From Ignavibacteria bacterium (GTDB taxonomy: Bacteria; Bacteroidota; Ignavibacteria; Ignavibacteriales; SURF-24): a stretch of DNA of 64,000 nucleotides. Positions within the stretch are counted from its first letter, which is position 1; the number at the start of each line of letters is the position of its first letter. This document shows positions 17,958 to 25,795 of the stretch, in pieces. The stretch is taken from positions 1 to 64,000 of the forward strand of contig JAAXKN010000002.1 of NCBI GenBank assembly GCA_025612375.1, read 5' to 3'. The notes below the pieces were generated by a model. The model was given only the letters and a program-made list of their open reading frames with translations. It did not search any database and was not told the origin of the DNA. The position numbers and the translations under genes were made by a program.

Positions 17958-18707
17958 ATGTATAAAGGCTTAAAGATACGCCTGGCTCAGGGAGAGCCGG
18001 CGATAAAAGATTTACAGAAGGCCAGCCTGCCTGAATTGTTCAGGGGTATGCCGCAGATTGACGGGCAGAAGTTTACAGACGGCGGCAAAAAGTGCCTTGA
18101 GGCGTGCCCGACAGGCGCAATTTTACCTGACCCATTAAGAATAGACCTGGGGAAATGCACATTCTGCTCACTCTGCACCAAAGCCAATCCTGAAGGAGCA
18201 ATCAGTTTTACCTCTGAATACCACATGTCTTCATCGACGCGTGAAGGGCTCATAACAGACGGCAGTGTGAAGATGATAAGGCCGGAAATGGCATCTGAGA
18301 AGATAAGGAAGTATTTCGGGCGCTCACTCAAATTAAGGCAGGTTTCTACAGGCGGCTGCAACGGCTGCGAGCTGGAGCTAAACGCGCTGGGCAATGTGAA
18401 CTTTGACCTCGGGCGATACGGGATTGAATTTGCCGCCTCGCCGCGCCACGCTGACGGAATTGTAGTAACGGGCCCGGTATCAAAAGCCATGTCAAAGGCG
18501 CTTTATGAAACCTATGAGGCCGTTCCGAACCCTAAGATCATCATTCTTTTCGGGGTGTGCGCAATAAGCGGCGGCGTCTTCCAGGATTCTGAGGAGATTG
18601 ACCGCTCGTTCCTTAAGGACTTCAGGGCCGACCTTTACATTCCGGGATGTCCTCCCCACCCTTTGACATTCATCTCCGGGATAATGGACTGGCTGGACAG
18701 GAAGTAA
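17958..18707 (+). CDS. hyfI: ferredoxin-NuoB fusion, electron-transfer small subunit of the Ehr complex (HyfI-like)
   Basis: A 249-residue iron-sulfur protein. The N-terminal part (about 35-85) is a reduced ferredoxin domain: C46, C50, C67, C70 and C73 remain, enough for one 4Fe-4S cluster (C67, C70, C73 plus C50), while the second cluster is lost. The rest is a NuoB/HycG-like domain with all four proximal-cluster ligands: C134 and C137 in GGCNGCE, C201 in GVCAISGG and C231 in PGCPPHP. The spacing is of hydrogenase type, not the CC pair of NuoB. The ferredoxin domain may replace the separate HyfH/HycF subunit, which is missing. Electrons could thus still reach the Ni-less large subunit. Last gene of the operon; a terminator follows. 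Confidence 0.92.
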   Translation: MYKGLKIRLAQGEPAIKDLQKASLPELFRGMPQIDGQKFTDGGKKCLEACPTGAILPDPLRIDLGKCTFCSLCTKANPEGAISFTSEYHMSSSTREGLITDGSVKMIRPEMASEKIRKYFGRSLKLRQVSTGGCNGCELELNALGNVNFDLGRYGIEFAASPRHADGIVVTGPVSKAMSKALYETYEAVPNPKIIILFGVCAISGGVFQDSEEIDRSFLKDFRADLYIPGCPPHPLTFISGIMDWLDRK

Positions 18708-18730
18708 ACCTAAAAAAATCCTTTTAGCAG

Positions 18731-18759
18731 GGGCGGACTTTTGGATTTTAAGTCCGCCC
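18731..18759 (+). terminator. hairpin terminator after the Ehr operon
   Basis: Perfect 10-bp stem GGGCGGACTT (18731-18740) / AAGTCCGCCC (18750-18759) with a 9-nt loop, 24 bases after the stop of the small-subunit gene. No strong T-run follows, so it may be partial. Confidence 0.7.
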
Positions 18760-18880
18760 AATCTGTCCCAAAATCGAACACGTGGCTAATAATGACCAAG
18801 TGACAACTCACTTCAAATAAAATAAGGCCCAAAATCTTCCATTTTCGCACTTTTTTCCCTCTTTCAGCCCGAAAATCAGG

Positions 18881-18896
18881 TGGTATATTCTTTGCA
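18881..18896 (+). promoter_or_regulatory. sigma-54 promoter candidate of the flagellar operon
   Basis: TGGTATATTCTTTGCA matches the -24/-12 pattern TGGCAC-N5-TTGCA: the GG and GC doublets are exactly 10 bases apart, and TGG plus TTGCA are intact. It lies 28 bases ahead of the first gene of the motility block, a normal distance for a start site plus a short leader. Sigma-54 control of flagellar genes is known in many bacteria. No rpoN or activator gene is in this window. Confidence 0.6.
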
Positions 18897-18923
18897 CTTC
18901 TAAGCAAAAAATTACTAGATGAA

Positions 18924-19151
18924 ATGAATAAGATTATCGTACAAATAGGGTTATTGGTTTTTTTTATTTCAGTCATCTTTTTCGGACAAAAAGAAATGGC
19001 AATCCAGGATATTCTCGTGCGCTCCCTGGTCTTGTTCGCCGCCTCTACAATAATGCTTAGTGTTTTGTACCTGGTTTTTGTAAGGTCGATAAACAAGATG
19101 TCCGTTTCCAAAAGGAAAAGTTTTTCAGATAACATTGGCAGAGGACAGTAA
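18924..19151 (+). CDS. small two-TM membrane protein at the head of the flagellar operon
   Basis: A 75-residue protein with two hydrophobic segments (about 5-21 and 29-53) and a basic tail rich in Lys, Arg and Ser. I do not recognise the family. It starts 28 bases after the sigma-54 promoter candidate and stops 2 bases before fliA, so it is very likely cotranscribed with the motility genes and probably real in spite of its length. Its role is unknown. Confidence 0.6.
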   Translation: MNKIIVQIGLLVFFISVIFFGQKEMAIQDILVRSLVLFAASTIMLSVLYLVFVRSINKMSVSKRKSFSDNIGRGQ

Positions 19152-19153
19152 CT

Positions 19154-19780
19154 ATGAATACTGCGCTTTTATGGACCGAGTTTAAGCAGTCGCACAATTC
19201 TGATTTGAAGAAGCAGATCATGATGAACTATACGAATCTGGTTCATTATGTCATACACAATTCCAAGTTCATATCTTTGAACATTGTGGATGACAGGGAT
19301 TACTTTCAGTTTGGAATCGAGGGCTTAAGCGAAGCAATAGACAGGTTCGATCCTGAATACGGCACGAAATTCGAAACTTATGCAATACAGCGTATACGCG
19401 GAAAAATAATAGACGAGCTCAGGAAAATTCAGATCAAGCCGAGGAGTGCCAACGGTACAGACGGCGATACAACATATACGAACGTCTCACTGAATAACTC
19501 ATACGATGAGGAAGACGGTTATATGCTTTATGAAGTGATCCCGAATGAAGATGAATTACCCGATGAGACTCTGGACAAAAGTGAAGCTAAAGAACTGCTT
19601 ATAAACGCAATTAAAAAATTAGAAGAAAGGGACAGACTGGTATTAACTTTATACTATTACGAGAATTTGAATTACAAAGAGATTGCACAGGTTCTGAATA
19701 TTACGGTTTCGCGCGTTTCGCAGATACATTCTAAAATAATTCAGGAACTTAAACACAAGCTCGTAAGACAGTATGACTGA
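19154..19780 (+). CDS. fliA: flagellar sigma factor sigma-28 (FliA)
   Basis: RNA polymerase sigma factor for late flagellar genes. The 208 residues contain region 2 (YFQFGIEGLSEAIDRFDPEYGTKFETYAIQRIRGKIIDELRK in pieces, about 55-95) and region 4 (LEERDRLVLTLYYYENLNYKEIAQVLNITVSRVSQIHSK in pieces, about 155-195). The DPEYGTKFETYA-IRGKIIDELR pattern is typical of FliA/WhiG rather than of ECF factors. It is shorter than E. coli FliA (239), mainly in the linker. It overlaps the next gene by 8 bases. Being first in the cluster, it could start its own positive loop, but I saw no clear sigma-28 promoter in the window. Confidence 0.93.
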   Translation: MNTALLWTEFKQSHNSDLKKQIMMNYTNLVHYVIHNSKFISLNIVDDRDYFQFGIEGLSEAIDRFDPEYGTKFETYAIQRIRGKIIDELRKIQIKPRSANGTDGDTTYTNVSLNNSYDEEDGYMLYEVIPNEDELPDETLDKSEAKELLINAIKKLEERDRLVLTLYYYENLNYKEIAQVLNITVSRVSQIHSKIIQELKHKLVRQYD

Positions 19781-20651
19781 AACAACGCCGGAACTCCAGA
19801 AGAGAAAAGAAAAAAGCAAGTCGGTACTTGCGCAAGTCTATAACCTGCCTTCCATACCTCTGGTAATGATGGAAGTTACCAGACTTTTAAATAACCCTAA
19901 TACAAGCGCAATTGAGCTTGCAAAAGTCATCAGCCGCGACCAGGCGCTTGTTACGAAAATACTTACTGTGGCCAACAGTCCCTTATACGGGCTGCCCAGA
20001 AGAGTTTCTACGATTGATTTTGCCATTATCATTCTGGGCTTCGACCATATTAAAAATATAGTCATTGCCCTTTCAATGATGGAGGCCTTTAAGAATAAAA
20101 GCGATAAAAACCTGAACCAGAAGAATTACTGGACGCATTCAATACTGACTGCAAGCGCTGCAAAGAGGATAGCCGACGACCTGGGGTTTCATTTTACGGG
20201 AGAGGCCTTTACAGCAGGACTGCTGCACGACCTCGGCATACCGGTAATTCACAAGTATTTCAACAATGAATTTATTAAGATCCAGGAGCTTGCAGAAAAA
20301 GAAGACATGAGCTTCAAGGAAGCACAGCAGGAGACAATAGGCCTCGAGCACCAGCAGATTGGAAACCTCCTGGCGCAGAGGTGGAACCTCCCCCTTTCGC
20401 TCAGCGACGCCATACTGAACCATCACATGCCCTCACAGGCCGAACAGAATCAGCCCCTGGCGGCAATTGTACACCTGGCGGATTATATGACGGTAAAGCT
20501 TGCTACAGGGAGCTTCCTCTGGGATAAAAATTACGAACTGGACAGGTCAGTGATTGCAACTCTCAACCTGAGGGACGAGGAGTTCCTGGAAAACTTTATT
20601 AACCGTTATAAGGAGCCCTTCCTTAGTCAGGTAAACTCAATTCAGATATAA
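19773..20651 (+). CDS. HDOD-domain signalling protein, copy 1
   Basis: A 292-residue protein dominated by an HDOD domain (about 20-225), an HD-related helical fold without proven phosphodiesterase activity. Marks include LPSIPLVMMEVTRLL, VISRDQALVTKILTVANSPLYGLPR, FAIIILGF, GLLHDLGIPV, LEHQQIGNLLAQRW and LNHH. HDOD proteins often sit in chemotaxis, c-di-GMP or motility circuits. The next gene encodes a close paralogue of the same length, so the pair arose by tandem duplication. The start overlaps the fliA end by 8 bases. Confidence 0.9.
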   Translation: MTETTPELQKRKEKSKSVLAQVYNLPSIPLVMMEVTRLLNNPNTSAIELAKVISRDQALVTKILTVANSPLYGLPRRVSTIDFAIIILGFDHIKNIVIALSMMEAFKNKSDKNLNQKNYWTHSILTASAAKRIADDLGFHFTGEAFTAGLLHDLGIPVIHKYFNNEFIKIQELAEKEDMSFKEAQQETIGLEHQQIGNLLAQRWNLPLSLSDAILNHHMPSQAEQNQPLAAIVHLADYMTVKLATGSFLWDKNYELDRSVIATLNLRDEEFLENFINRYKEPFLSQVNSIQI

Positions 20652-20688
20652 GTCATAATTTTAACATAATAATAGCAGAACAAGAACA

Positions 20689-21567
20689 ATGGATATCGAA
20701 TTATTTAACAGGCAGGAAAAAAGAGAAAAAACAGAGCTGGTATTATCAAATGTTTATAATCTGCCAGCTATTCCCACGATCATGATGGAAATTTCACGCT
20801 TGCTGGAAAAACCTTCTACTACCACAGCAGAGCTTGCCAAGGTAATAGGCAGGGACCAGGGAATAGCTTCCAAAGTGCTGTCCATTGCAAATTCACCCCT
20901 TTACGGGCTCCCGAGAAAAGTCTCTACAATAGACTTTGCCATACTCATTATCGGTTACCAGGATATTAAAAATATTGTAACCGCGCTTTCAATGGTTGAG
21001 TCCTTTAAGAATAAGACCGATAAGAACTTAAACCAGAAGGATTTCTGGCTGCATTCAATTATGACCGGCCTTGCCTCAAAGAAGATGGCAGAGGATCTGG
21101 GTTACCGCTCGGGCTCTGAGGCTTTTGTTGCGGGCCTTATTCATGACCTCGGCATCCCGGTTATACATAAATATTTCCATACGAACTTTATTGTCATCTG
21201 CGAGAAGGTGACTACAAATAAAATAAGCTATATGGAAGCCGAATTTGACACCCTGGGCTTAAGCCACCAGGAAATAGGACGTTTTCTGGCTTCAAAGTGG
21301 AATCTTCCCCTGGCTTTATGCGACACGATACTTAATCATCATACTCCTTCGCTTGCGCAGGAGAACAGGACATTAACCTCACTTGTCCACCTTGCAGACT
21401 ATGCGACGCATAAGCTGAATGTTGGGCATTTTTACTGGGATGACGAATACACGCTCGACAGCTCGATACTGGAGACATTTAAGTTCAACGACATGGCACA
21501 GCTTGACAAGTTTATTCAGGGCTACAAGGACATTTTTGTCCAGGAAGCTAATACACTGAGGATTTAA
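20689..21567 (+). CDS. HDOD-domain signalling protein, copy 2
   Basis: A 292-residue paralogue of the gene before it, colinear from end to end: VYNLPAIPTIMMEISRLL, VIGRDQGIASKVLSIANSPLYGLPRK, GLIHDLGIPVIHKYF and LNHHTPS all align. The conserved core is almost identical while the N-terminus and the last 60 residues have diverged, so the copies may bind different partners. It is followed 2 bases later by the TTG start of a degenerate kinase. A role in flagellar regulation is inferred from place only. Confidence 0.9.
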   Translation: MDIELFNRQEKREKTELVLSNVYNLPAIPTIMMEISRLLEKPSTTTAELAKVIGRDQGIASKVLSIANSPLYGLPRKVSTIDFAILIIGYQDIKNIVTALSMVESFKNKTDKNLNQKDFWLHSIMTGLASKKMAEDLGYRSGSEAFVAGLIHDLGIPVIHKYFHTNFIVICEKVTTNKISYMEAEFDTLGLSHQEIGRFLASKWNLPLALCDTILNHHTPSLAQENRTLTSLVHLADYATHKLNVGHFYWDDEYTLDSSILETFKFNDMAQLDKFIQGYKDIFVQEANTLRI

Positions 21568-21569
21568 GT

Positions 21570-22889
21570 TTGAGACTTCTTAAGGACAATACACACAGAT
21601 ACGAGCCGTTTTTTACCTCTTTGCAGTTTACTTCGCGCTCTGGTGATGAGGAAAAACCTGTTCTGCCCCCGCTGGAAAGCCAGACGGATTCTCAGGCAGG
21701 GAGTCTCCTGGAAAAGTACCATCATATGGTGCAGAATATCATTGCCATGGAAAAGCAGATTTCCACCTCTGAGACTATTCAGGAGGTTTCCAGGACGCTG
21801 AAGCTTGCGCTTAAAAGGCTTGTTCCTCTGAAGAATGCAAATTTTTTCCTTTTCGATGAAACAAAATCGAGCCTCTTCCCTTTTGATAACGATGAGGATC
21901 AGGAATTTGTTTCCATGGTTAATAATGTCTATAAAGAAGGGATACTCGACTGGGTTTTTGAAAGCGGCAAGCCTACTGTTGTTCCTGAAGTCAATAACTA
22001 TACGGTTGCAGGGCCCAAATTAAACTATCTTTTTTTCCCCGTCATTGAAGACAGGCAGTGCAGGGGGATACTTGCCGTACTGACAACGCTTTCCAAGGAG
22101 AATTTCAATGAACTGGAAAGCCACACAATACAGATTATTTTAAGCGCATGCATAGCCCGCATGGATAAGCTTTTCTTAAGGGAAAAGCTGAATAAAACCT
22201 ACAATGAGCTCCAGACGTACCAGGCAAAGCTTTCTAATGATTTCAGGCTTTCTGCAATCGGGGAGCTTACAGAAGGGATTGTAGAAGACATCAAGTCTCC
22301 CCTTCAGGTTATTTTAAGCTATGCCGACTTCTTAAGCCGCGAGGAGTCTGACCAGAAGGCGGCCAATATTGTAAAAGAACAGGTTAAGAAGATCAACTTT
22401 GTCATAAACCGCCTTGTCAAGTTCTCGAGCCTGAATGAGGAAAAGGTGAAGGTCTACCCATGCGACCTTAATACGATCATAAGCGAATATTATAGCCTGG
22501 TTAAGTCGTCTCTGGAGAATGCAAACATCGAGTGCCTGCTAGATTTTGAAAACGACATACCGAGCGTTATAAGCCATCCGAGCTATATCTATCAGCTCTT
22601 AAGCAATGTAATAAGCATAATAAAAGCAAACAGCACCAAGGGCGGAGGAATAATAATCCAGACGAGGTATTATTCCGAAAGCATAGTGGTTAAGGTTATC
22701 AACACTGCACAGATCACTTCCTACAGCTCAAAGAGCCGGGAAGCTCTCATGCAGTCCCCAAATTTGAATTTTAAGATTATAGACAATATAATGAGAACTC
22801 ACGAAGGCACATTCAGTATAGAATCGTTCCAGAAGAACAGTTCGGTTATACAAATGAAATTTCCACTCAGGAGAAGAAAAATACAATGA
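21570..22889 (+). CDS. GAF-domain protein with a degenerate histidine-kinase module
   Basis: A 439-residue protein: a linker with coiled coil (about 45-75), a GAF domain (about 75-200), then a DHp/ATPase-like region. The DHp helix reads GIVEDIKSPLQ, so the phospho-acceptor His of the AHEIxNPL box is Glu (E239). In the ATPase part the Asn of the N-box is lost (LLSNVISIIKAN) and no DxGxG G1 box is found (VINTAQITSYSSK instead). It is therefore probably a pseudokinase that senses through GAF and acts by binding. The start is TTG, 2 bases after the HDOD stop, since the first ATG would remove 53 residues. It overlaps the next gene by 4 bases. Confidence 0.8.
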   Translation: MRLLKDNTHRYEPFFTSLQFTSRSGDEEKPVLPPLESQTDSQAGSLLEKYHHMVQNIIAMEKQISTSETIQEVSRTLKLALKRLVPLKNANFFLFDETKSSLFPFDNDEDQEFVSMVNNVYKEGILDWVFESGKPTVVPEVNNYTVAGPKLNYLFFPVIEDRQCRGILAVLTTLSKENFNELESHTIQIILSACIARMDKLFLREKLNKTYNELQTYQAKLSNDFRLSAIGELTEGIVEDIKSPLQVILSYADFLSREESDQKAANIVKEQVKKINFVINRLVKFSSLNEEKVKVYPCDLNTIISEYYSLVKSSLENANIECLLDFENDIPSVISHPSYIYQLLSNVISIIKANSTKGGGIIIQTRYYSESIVVKVINTAQITSYSSKSREALMQSPNLNFKIIDNIMRTHEGTFSIESFQKNSSVIQMKFPLRRRKIQ

Positions 22890-23557
22890 GAGGCCTTTTA
22901 GTTCCGGTAATTGCAGCCACAATGCTAAGCGCATCCACAGTTTCCTACGGGGAGCAGGATGCCAGGATAAACCTAAAGCAGATGGTTCAAAACCAGATCT
23001 CTCAGATAAGGGCCAGGGGGATTAAGCAGGAAGTGCCACAGGTTAACGGGAAAGCTCCTGTTCAGGAAAAAACTACTGCCGTTACGGAAAATATTGCGGG
23101 AAAGGAAAATGCAGGGATGGAAAATGCCTCATTAAGTGAGGCTAAGCCTTTAGCAGAAGATGCACACCAGAAGAACAGCGTAGTTTCTAAAGAAAAAGGG
23201 TCTCTTAAAAGCACCTCTTCAAAAAGCGGTGACAACCTTTTCCTGAAGGTTTTTGTGCTTGTTGACCTATCGCTTATGGCCGTGCTATTTGTCTACTGGA
23301 GAAGACGGAAGCTTAAGATAGGGATGGCTGAAAAGGCAAAATTCAAGAAAAACATTACAAAGTTAAGAAGTGAAGGCAGATTCCACCGCAGGGAAAAAAC
23401 CCAGTCGGATGAAGTAAGAAAAAGGCTTCAGCTTGACCCCATCCTGGAAGTTGAAGACGAGGCCGCAATACGCCGACATGCAAAAAAGCTTTCAGTCACC
23501 CCGGGAGAGCTAATGCTGGCCTCCAGGATCAGGTCGCTTGAAAAGGCGCATGAATGA
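22886..23557 (+). CDS. single-TM protein of unknown function in the flagellar operon
   Basis: A 223-residue protein with a possible signal peptide (1-22), a low-complexity Lys/Glu/Ser region (about 45-115), one TM segment (about 122-138) followed at once by RRRKLK, and a basic cytoplasmic tail of about 85 residues. The topology (exported N-terminus, one TM, basic tail) recalls FliO, but the sequence does not allow that call. It overlaps the genes on both sides by 4 bases, so it is clearly within the operon. Confidence 0.65.
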   Translation: MRGLLVPVIAATMLSASTVSYGEQDARINLKQMVQNQISQIRARGIKQEVPQVNGKAPVQEKTTAVTENIAGKENAGMENASLSEAKPLAEDAHQKNSVVSKEKGSLKSTSSKSGDNLFLKVFVLVDLSLMAVLFVYWRRRKLKIGMAEKAKFKKNITKLRSEGRFHRREKTQSDEVRKRLQLDPILEVEDEAAIRRHAKKLSVTPGELMLASRIRSLEKAHE

Positions 23558-24720
23558 TAGGCCAGGTTATTAATGTAACCGGAATTCAGCTTAACAGCCT
23601 TAAGGCACCGGATGCCGGGGCGACGCCGAAACTTCTGCCTGCGGAAAACTCGCTGGTGGAAGTTTCTGTTCTTGACAAGTCAAATGGAAACTACAAGCTC
23701 TTAATAGAAGGAAGTGTTTTTCAGTCGAAGCTGCCCGTAAGCCTGAACACAGGTGAGGCGCTTCTGGCAAAAGTTATAAGTGTAAATCCCTTTACACTTT
23801 CGCTCGACAAGATATTTACGGCAAAAATGCTGACTGAGGGTAACCTCGCATTAGTTCTTTCAAAGCTTGGCATAGCAGAAACTGAGGCCTCATCTAAAGT
23901 CCTCAAGGCCTTCTTAAAGGAAGAAAAGCCTTTAGTAAAGTCGAAATTAAAAAAAGTAATTGAGATGCTGGAGCATGAGGATGTAAAACTCTCTGAGGAG
24001 ATGTTAAGCCTGTTCATACAGATGATTCACATGGATGAAGGCAGGGGGGCATTCTCAAAAAAATCCTTTGTAAAAGTCTTCCAGTACCCCCTGGAAACCC
24101 TGTCCGGAGAGATATTGGACTCGGTTAAAAGGCTTAACAAGATGGGAATTCCTGAAGAAGTGCTCCTTGGGATAAACAAAGCTCTTGTGCTTGACGGGGA
24201 ATCTTTCAGCGCGCTTGAAGTAAAGGAGAAGTCGCAGTGTAAAGCCGGGGATATGCTGGATGAGCTTAATAGAGCAGGAAACATCGGTGAAAAAACCAGA
24301 CAGGAGATCTCGGGTTTAAGAGAAATCCTAATCAGGTTTAATATGCTGAGAGCCTGTTACATGAAGACGGGCGTTTACCCAGGGTTTATACTAATTAAAC
24401 CGGGTGATGAAATTGAAATGGCGGAATACAGGCTGGAAAGCGAGCCCGACGGCAAAGGACAGAAATCGTACAGGATAAAGCTCGATATGAATCCCGGTTT
24501 ACTCGGCAAAGTAGCCGTAAAGGGATTTCTTTCCGGGCAGAACATCAGTGCCGCTTTCGGTGCTTCAGAGGAAACAGTAAAAGAGCTTGAAGAAGAAAAA
24601 GAAAGTCTCCTTATGGCGCTTGGCAGGCTGAATCTCGTTCCGCGCTTAAATTTTGGAAATCAGTCCCAGGCATCTGAGGCTGCAGGCGTAAATGTGCGGC
24701 AGATAAATGTCAGAGTATAA
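23554..24720 (+). CDS. fliK: FliK-like flagellar hook-length control protein
   Basis: A 388-residue protein. The last 110 residues resemble the Flg_hook domain of FliK: YRIKLDMNPGLLGKVAVKGFLSGQNISAAF followed by an amphipathic helix (EETVKELEEEKESLLMALGRLNL), the usual strand-strand-helix plan. The N-terminal 280 residues are variable, as in FliK, and begin with an OB-like strand set (VNVTGIQLN, LVEVSVLD). FliK is secreted and measures hook length, switching export to filament proteins. The next gene is an FhlB-type protein, overlapping by 14 bases, and the FlhB partner relation supports the call. Confidence 0.7.
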   Translation: MIGQVINVTGIQLNSLKAPDAGATPKLLPAENSLVEVSVLDKSNGNYKLLIEGSVFQSKLPVSLNTGEALLAKVISVNPFTLSLDKIFTAKMLTEGNLALVLSKLGIAETEASSKVLKAFLKEEKPLVKSKLKKVIEMLEHEDVKLSEEMLSLFIQMIHMDEGRGAFSKKSFVKVFQYPLETLSGEILDSVKRLNKMGIPEEVLLGINKALVLDGESFSALEVKEKSQCKAGDMLDELNRAGNIGEKTRQEISGLREILIRFNMLRACYMKTGVYPGFILIKPGDEIEMAEYRLESEPDGKGQKSYRIKLDMNPGLLGKVAVKGFLSGQNISAAFGASEETVKELEEEKESLLMALGRLNLVPRLNFGNQSQASEAAGVNVRQINVRV

Positions 24721-24991
24721 ATCCAGATACATAAAAGGGGCCGTAGCCTTAGGCTATAACAGTGAGGAAGACGGGGCTCCAAGAGTAATTGCCAAAGGGC
24801 AGGGATTTCTGGCAGAAAAGATTGTAGAGGTTGCCAGGGAAAACAGGATTATGGTAGAGGAAGATCCTCTGCTTTTTGATTCTCTTTACAGGCTGGAAGT
24901 TGGCGATGAAATTCCGGCAAAGCTTTACCAGGTGGTAGCCGAAATTCTGGCTTATGTATATAAAATTAACAGGAAAAAACTTCAGGGGTAG
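24707..24991 (+). CDS. FhlB/YlqH-like homologue of the FlhB cytoplasmic domain
   Basis: A 94-residue soluble protein matching the C-terminal cytoplasmic domain of the export-gate protein FlhB without its membrane part: AVALGYNSEEDGAPRVIAKGQGFLAEKIVEVARENRIMVEEDP followed by LYRLEVGDEIPAKLYQVVAEILAYVY in sequence order. The NPTH autocleavage site of FlhB is not present. Such stand-alone proteins (YlqH, FhlB) occur in flagellated bacteria and affect substrate switching. It overlaps the FliK-like gene and precedes flgF by 3 bases. Confidence 0.85.
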   Translation: MSEYKSRYIKGAVALGYNSEEDGAPRVIAKGQGFLAEKIVEVARENRIMVEEDPLLFDSLYRLEVGDEIPAKLYQVVAEILAYVYKINRKKLQG

Positions 24992-24994
24992 TTT

Positions 24995-25705
24995 ATGATA
25001 AAAGGTATGTACTTTATTTCACAGAACCTGGGCTATAAAGAGAGGAATATGCAGATTGTAGCCAATAACCTGGCCAACATCAATACTACGGGTTATAAGC
25101 GCGAGATGCCCTTTGTGGAAATTATGTCCAGGATTGCTGATGCCCCGGTTAAGCAGCTGACAGACTATACGCAGGGGAACCTCATCCAGACTTCAAACAC
25201 GCTGGACATGGCAATTTCAGGCGACGGATACTTTGCGGTAAAAAACGACAGGGGCGGCGTTGAATATACGAGAAACGGCCGCTTCAGAATTTCGGATGAA
25301 GGATTTTTAGTCAATGAGGAAGGGCAGAAAGTAATGGGAAGAAGGGGTGAAATTGACCTTTCCGACTATACCTTCGAGCAGCAGCAGAACATTTCGGTTT
25401 CAAAGACCGGAGAAATTAAAGTAGGTGATACAGTTGTAGATGAGCTTTCAATATCAAGGCTGGACGACCCTTCAAAAATGCTGAGGCAGAACGGGCTTAA
25501 TTTTGCGGCTACCGAAGGCCCGGCTCCAGAGGCAGAGGTGGGAACGTATGAAATTCAGCAGGGATATCTTGAGGAGTCAAATACAAACGCAATCCTGGAG
25601 ATGCAGTCTATGATAGAGCTGGGCAAGGAATTTGAAACAGCCCAGAAAATGATGAACTACCTGGATGAATCTCTGGGTAAAGCTACTGAAATTGGAAAGG
25701 CCTAG
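24995..25705 (+). CDS. flgF: flagellar basal-body rod protein FlgF
   Basis: A 236-residue proximal/distal rod subunit exported by the flagellar machinery. The N-terminal rod motif is ANNLANINTTGYKRE (about residues 27-41), the mid part has DGYFAVKNDRGGVEYTRNGRF, and the C-terminal helix (SNTNAILEMQSMIELGKEFETAQKMM in pieces) is the second half of the coiled coil. FlgF rather than FlgG follows from its shorter length and position just before a second, longer rod gene. It is followed by a 90-base gap with an imperfect 25-bp duplication. Confidence 0.92.
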   Translation: MIKGMYFISQNLGYKERNMQIVANNLANINTTGYKREMPFVEIMSRIADAPVKQLTDYTQGNLIQTSNTLDMAISGDGYFAVKNDRGGVEYTRNGRFRISDEGFLVNEEGQKVMGRRGEIDLSDYTFEQQQNISVSKTGEIKVGDTVVDELSISRLDDPSKMLRQNGLNFAATEGPAPEAEVGTYEIQQGYLEESNTNAILEMQSMIELGKEFETAQKMMNYLDESLGKATEIGKA

Positions 25706-25754
25706 TGCCGGGAAAATTTAATGCCGGATAGGCCAGGCGCCGGGAAAGTTTAAT
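25698..25754. repeat. imperfect 25-bp direct repeat between flgF and flgG
   Basis: AGGCC-N4-GCCGGGAAAATTTAAT (25698-25722) recurs as AGGCC-N4-GCCGGGAAAGTTTAAT (25730-25754) with a 32-base period. The first copy overlaps the flgF stop. A further hairpin, TTGAGC-CAGG-GCTCAA (25763-25778), lies just ahead of the flgG ribosome site. Confidence 0.6.
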
Positions 25755-25795
25755 ATAAAGTTTTGAGCCAGGGCTCAAGAAAAGGAGAACGGAAT

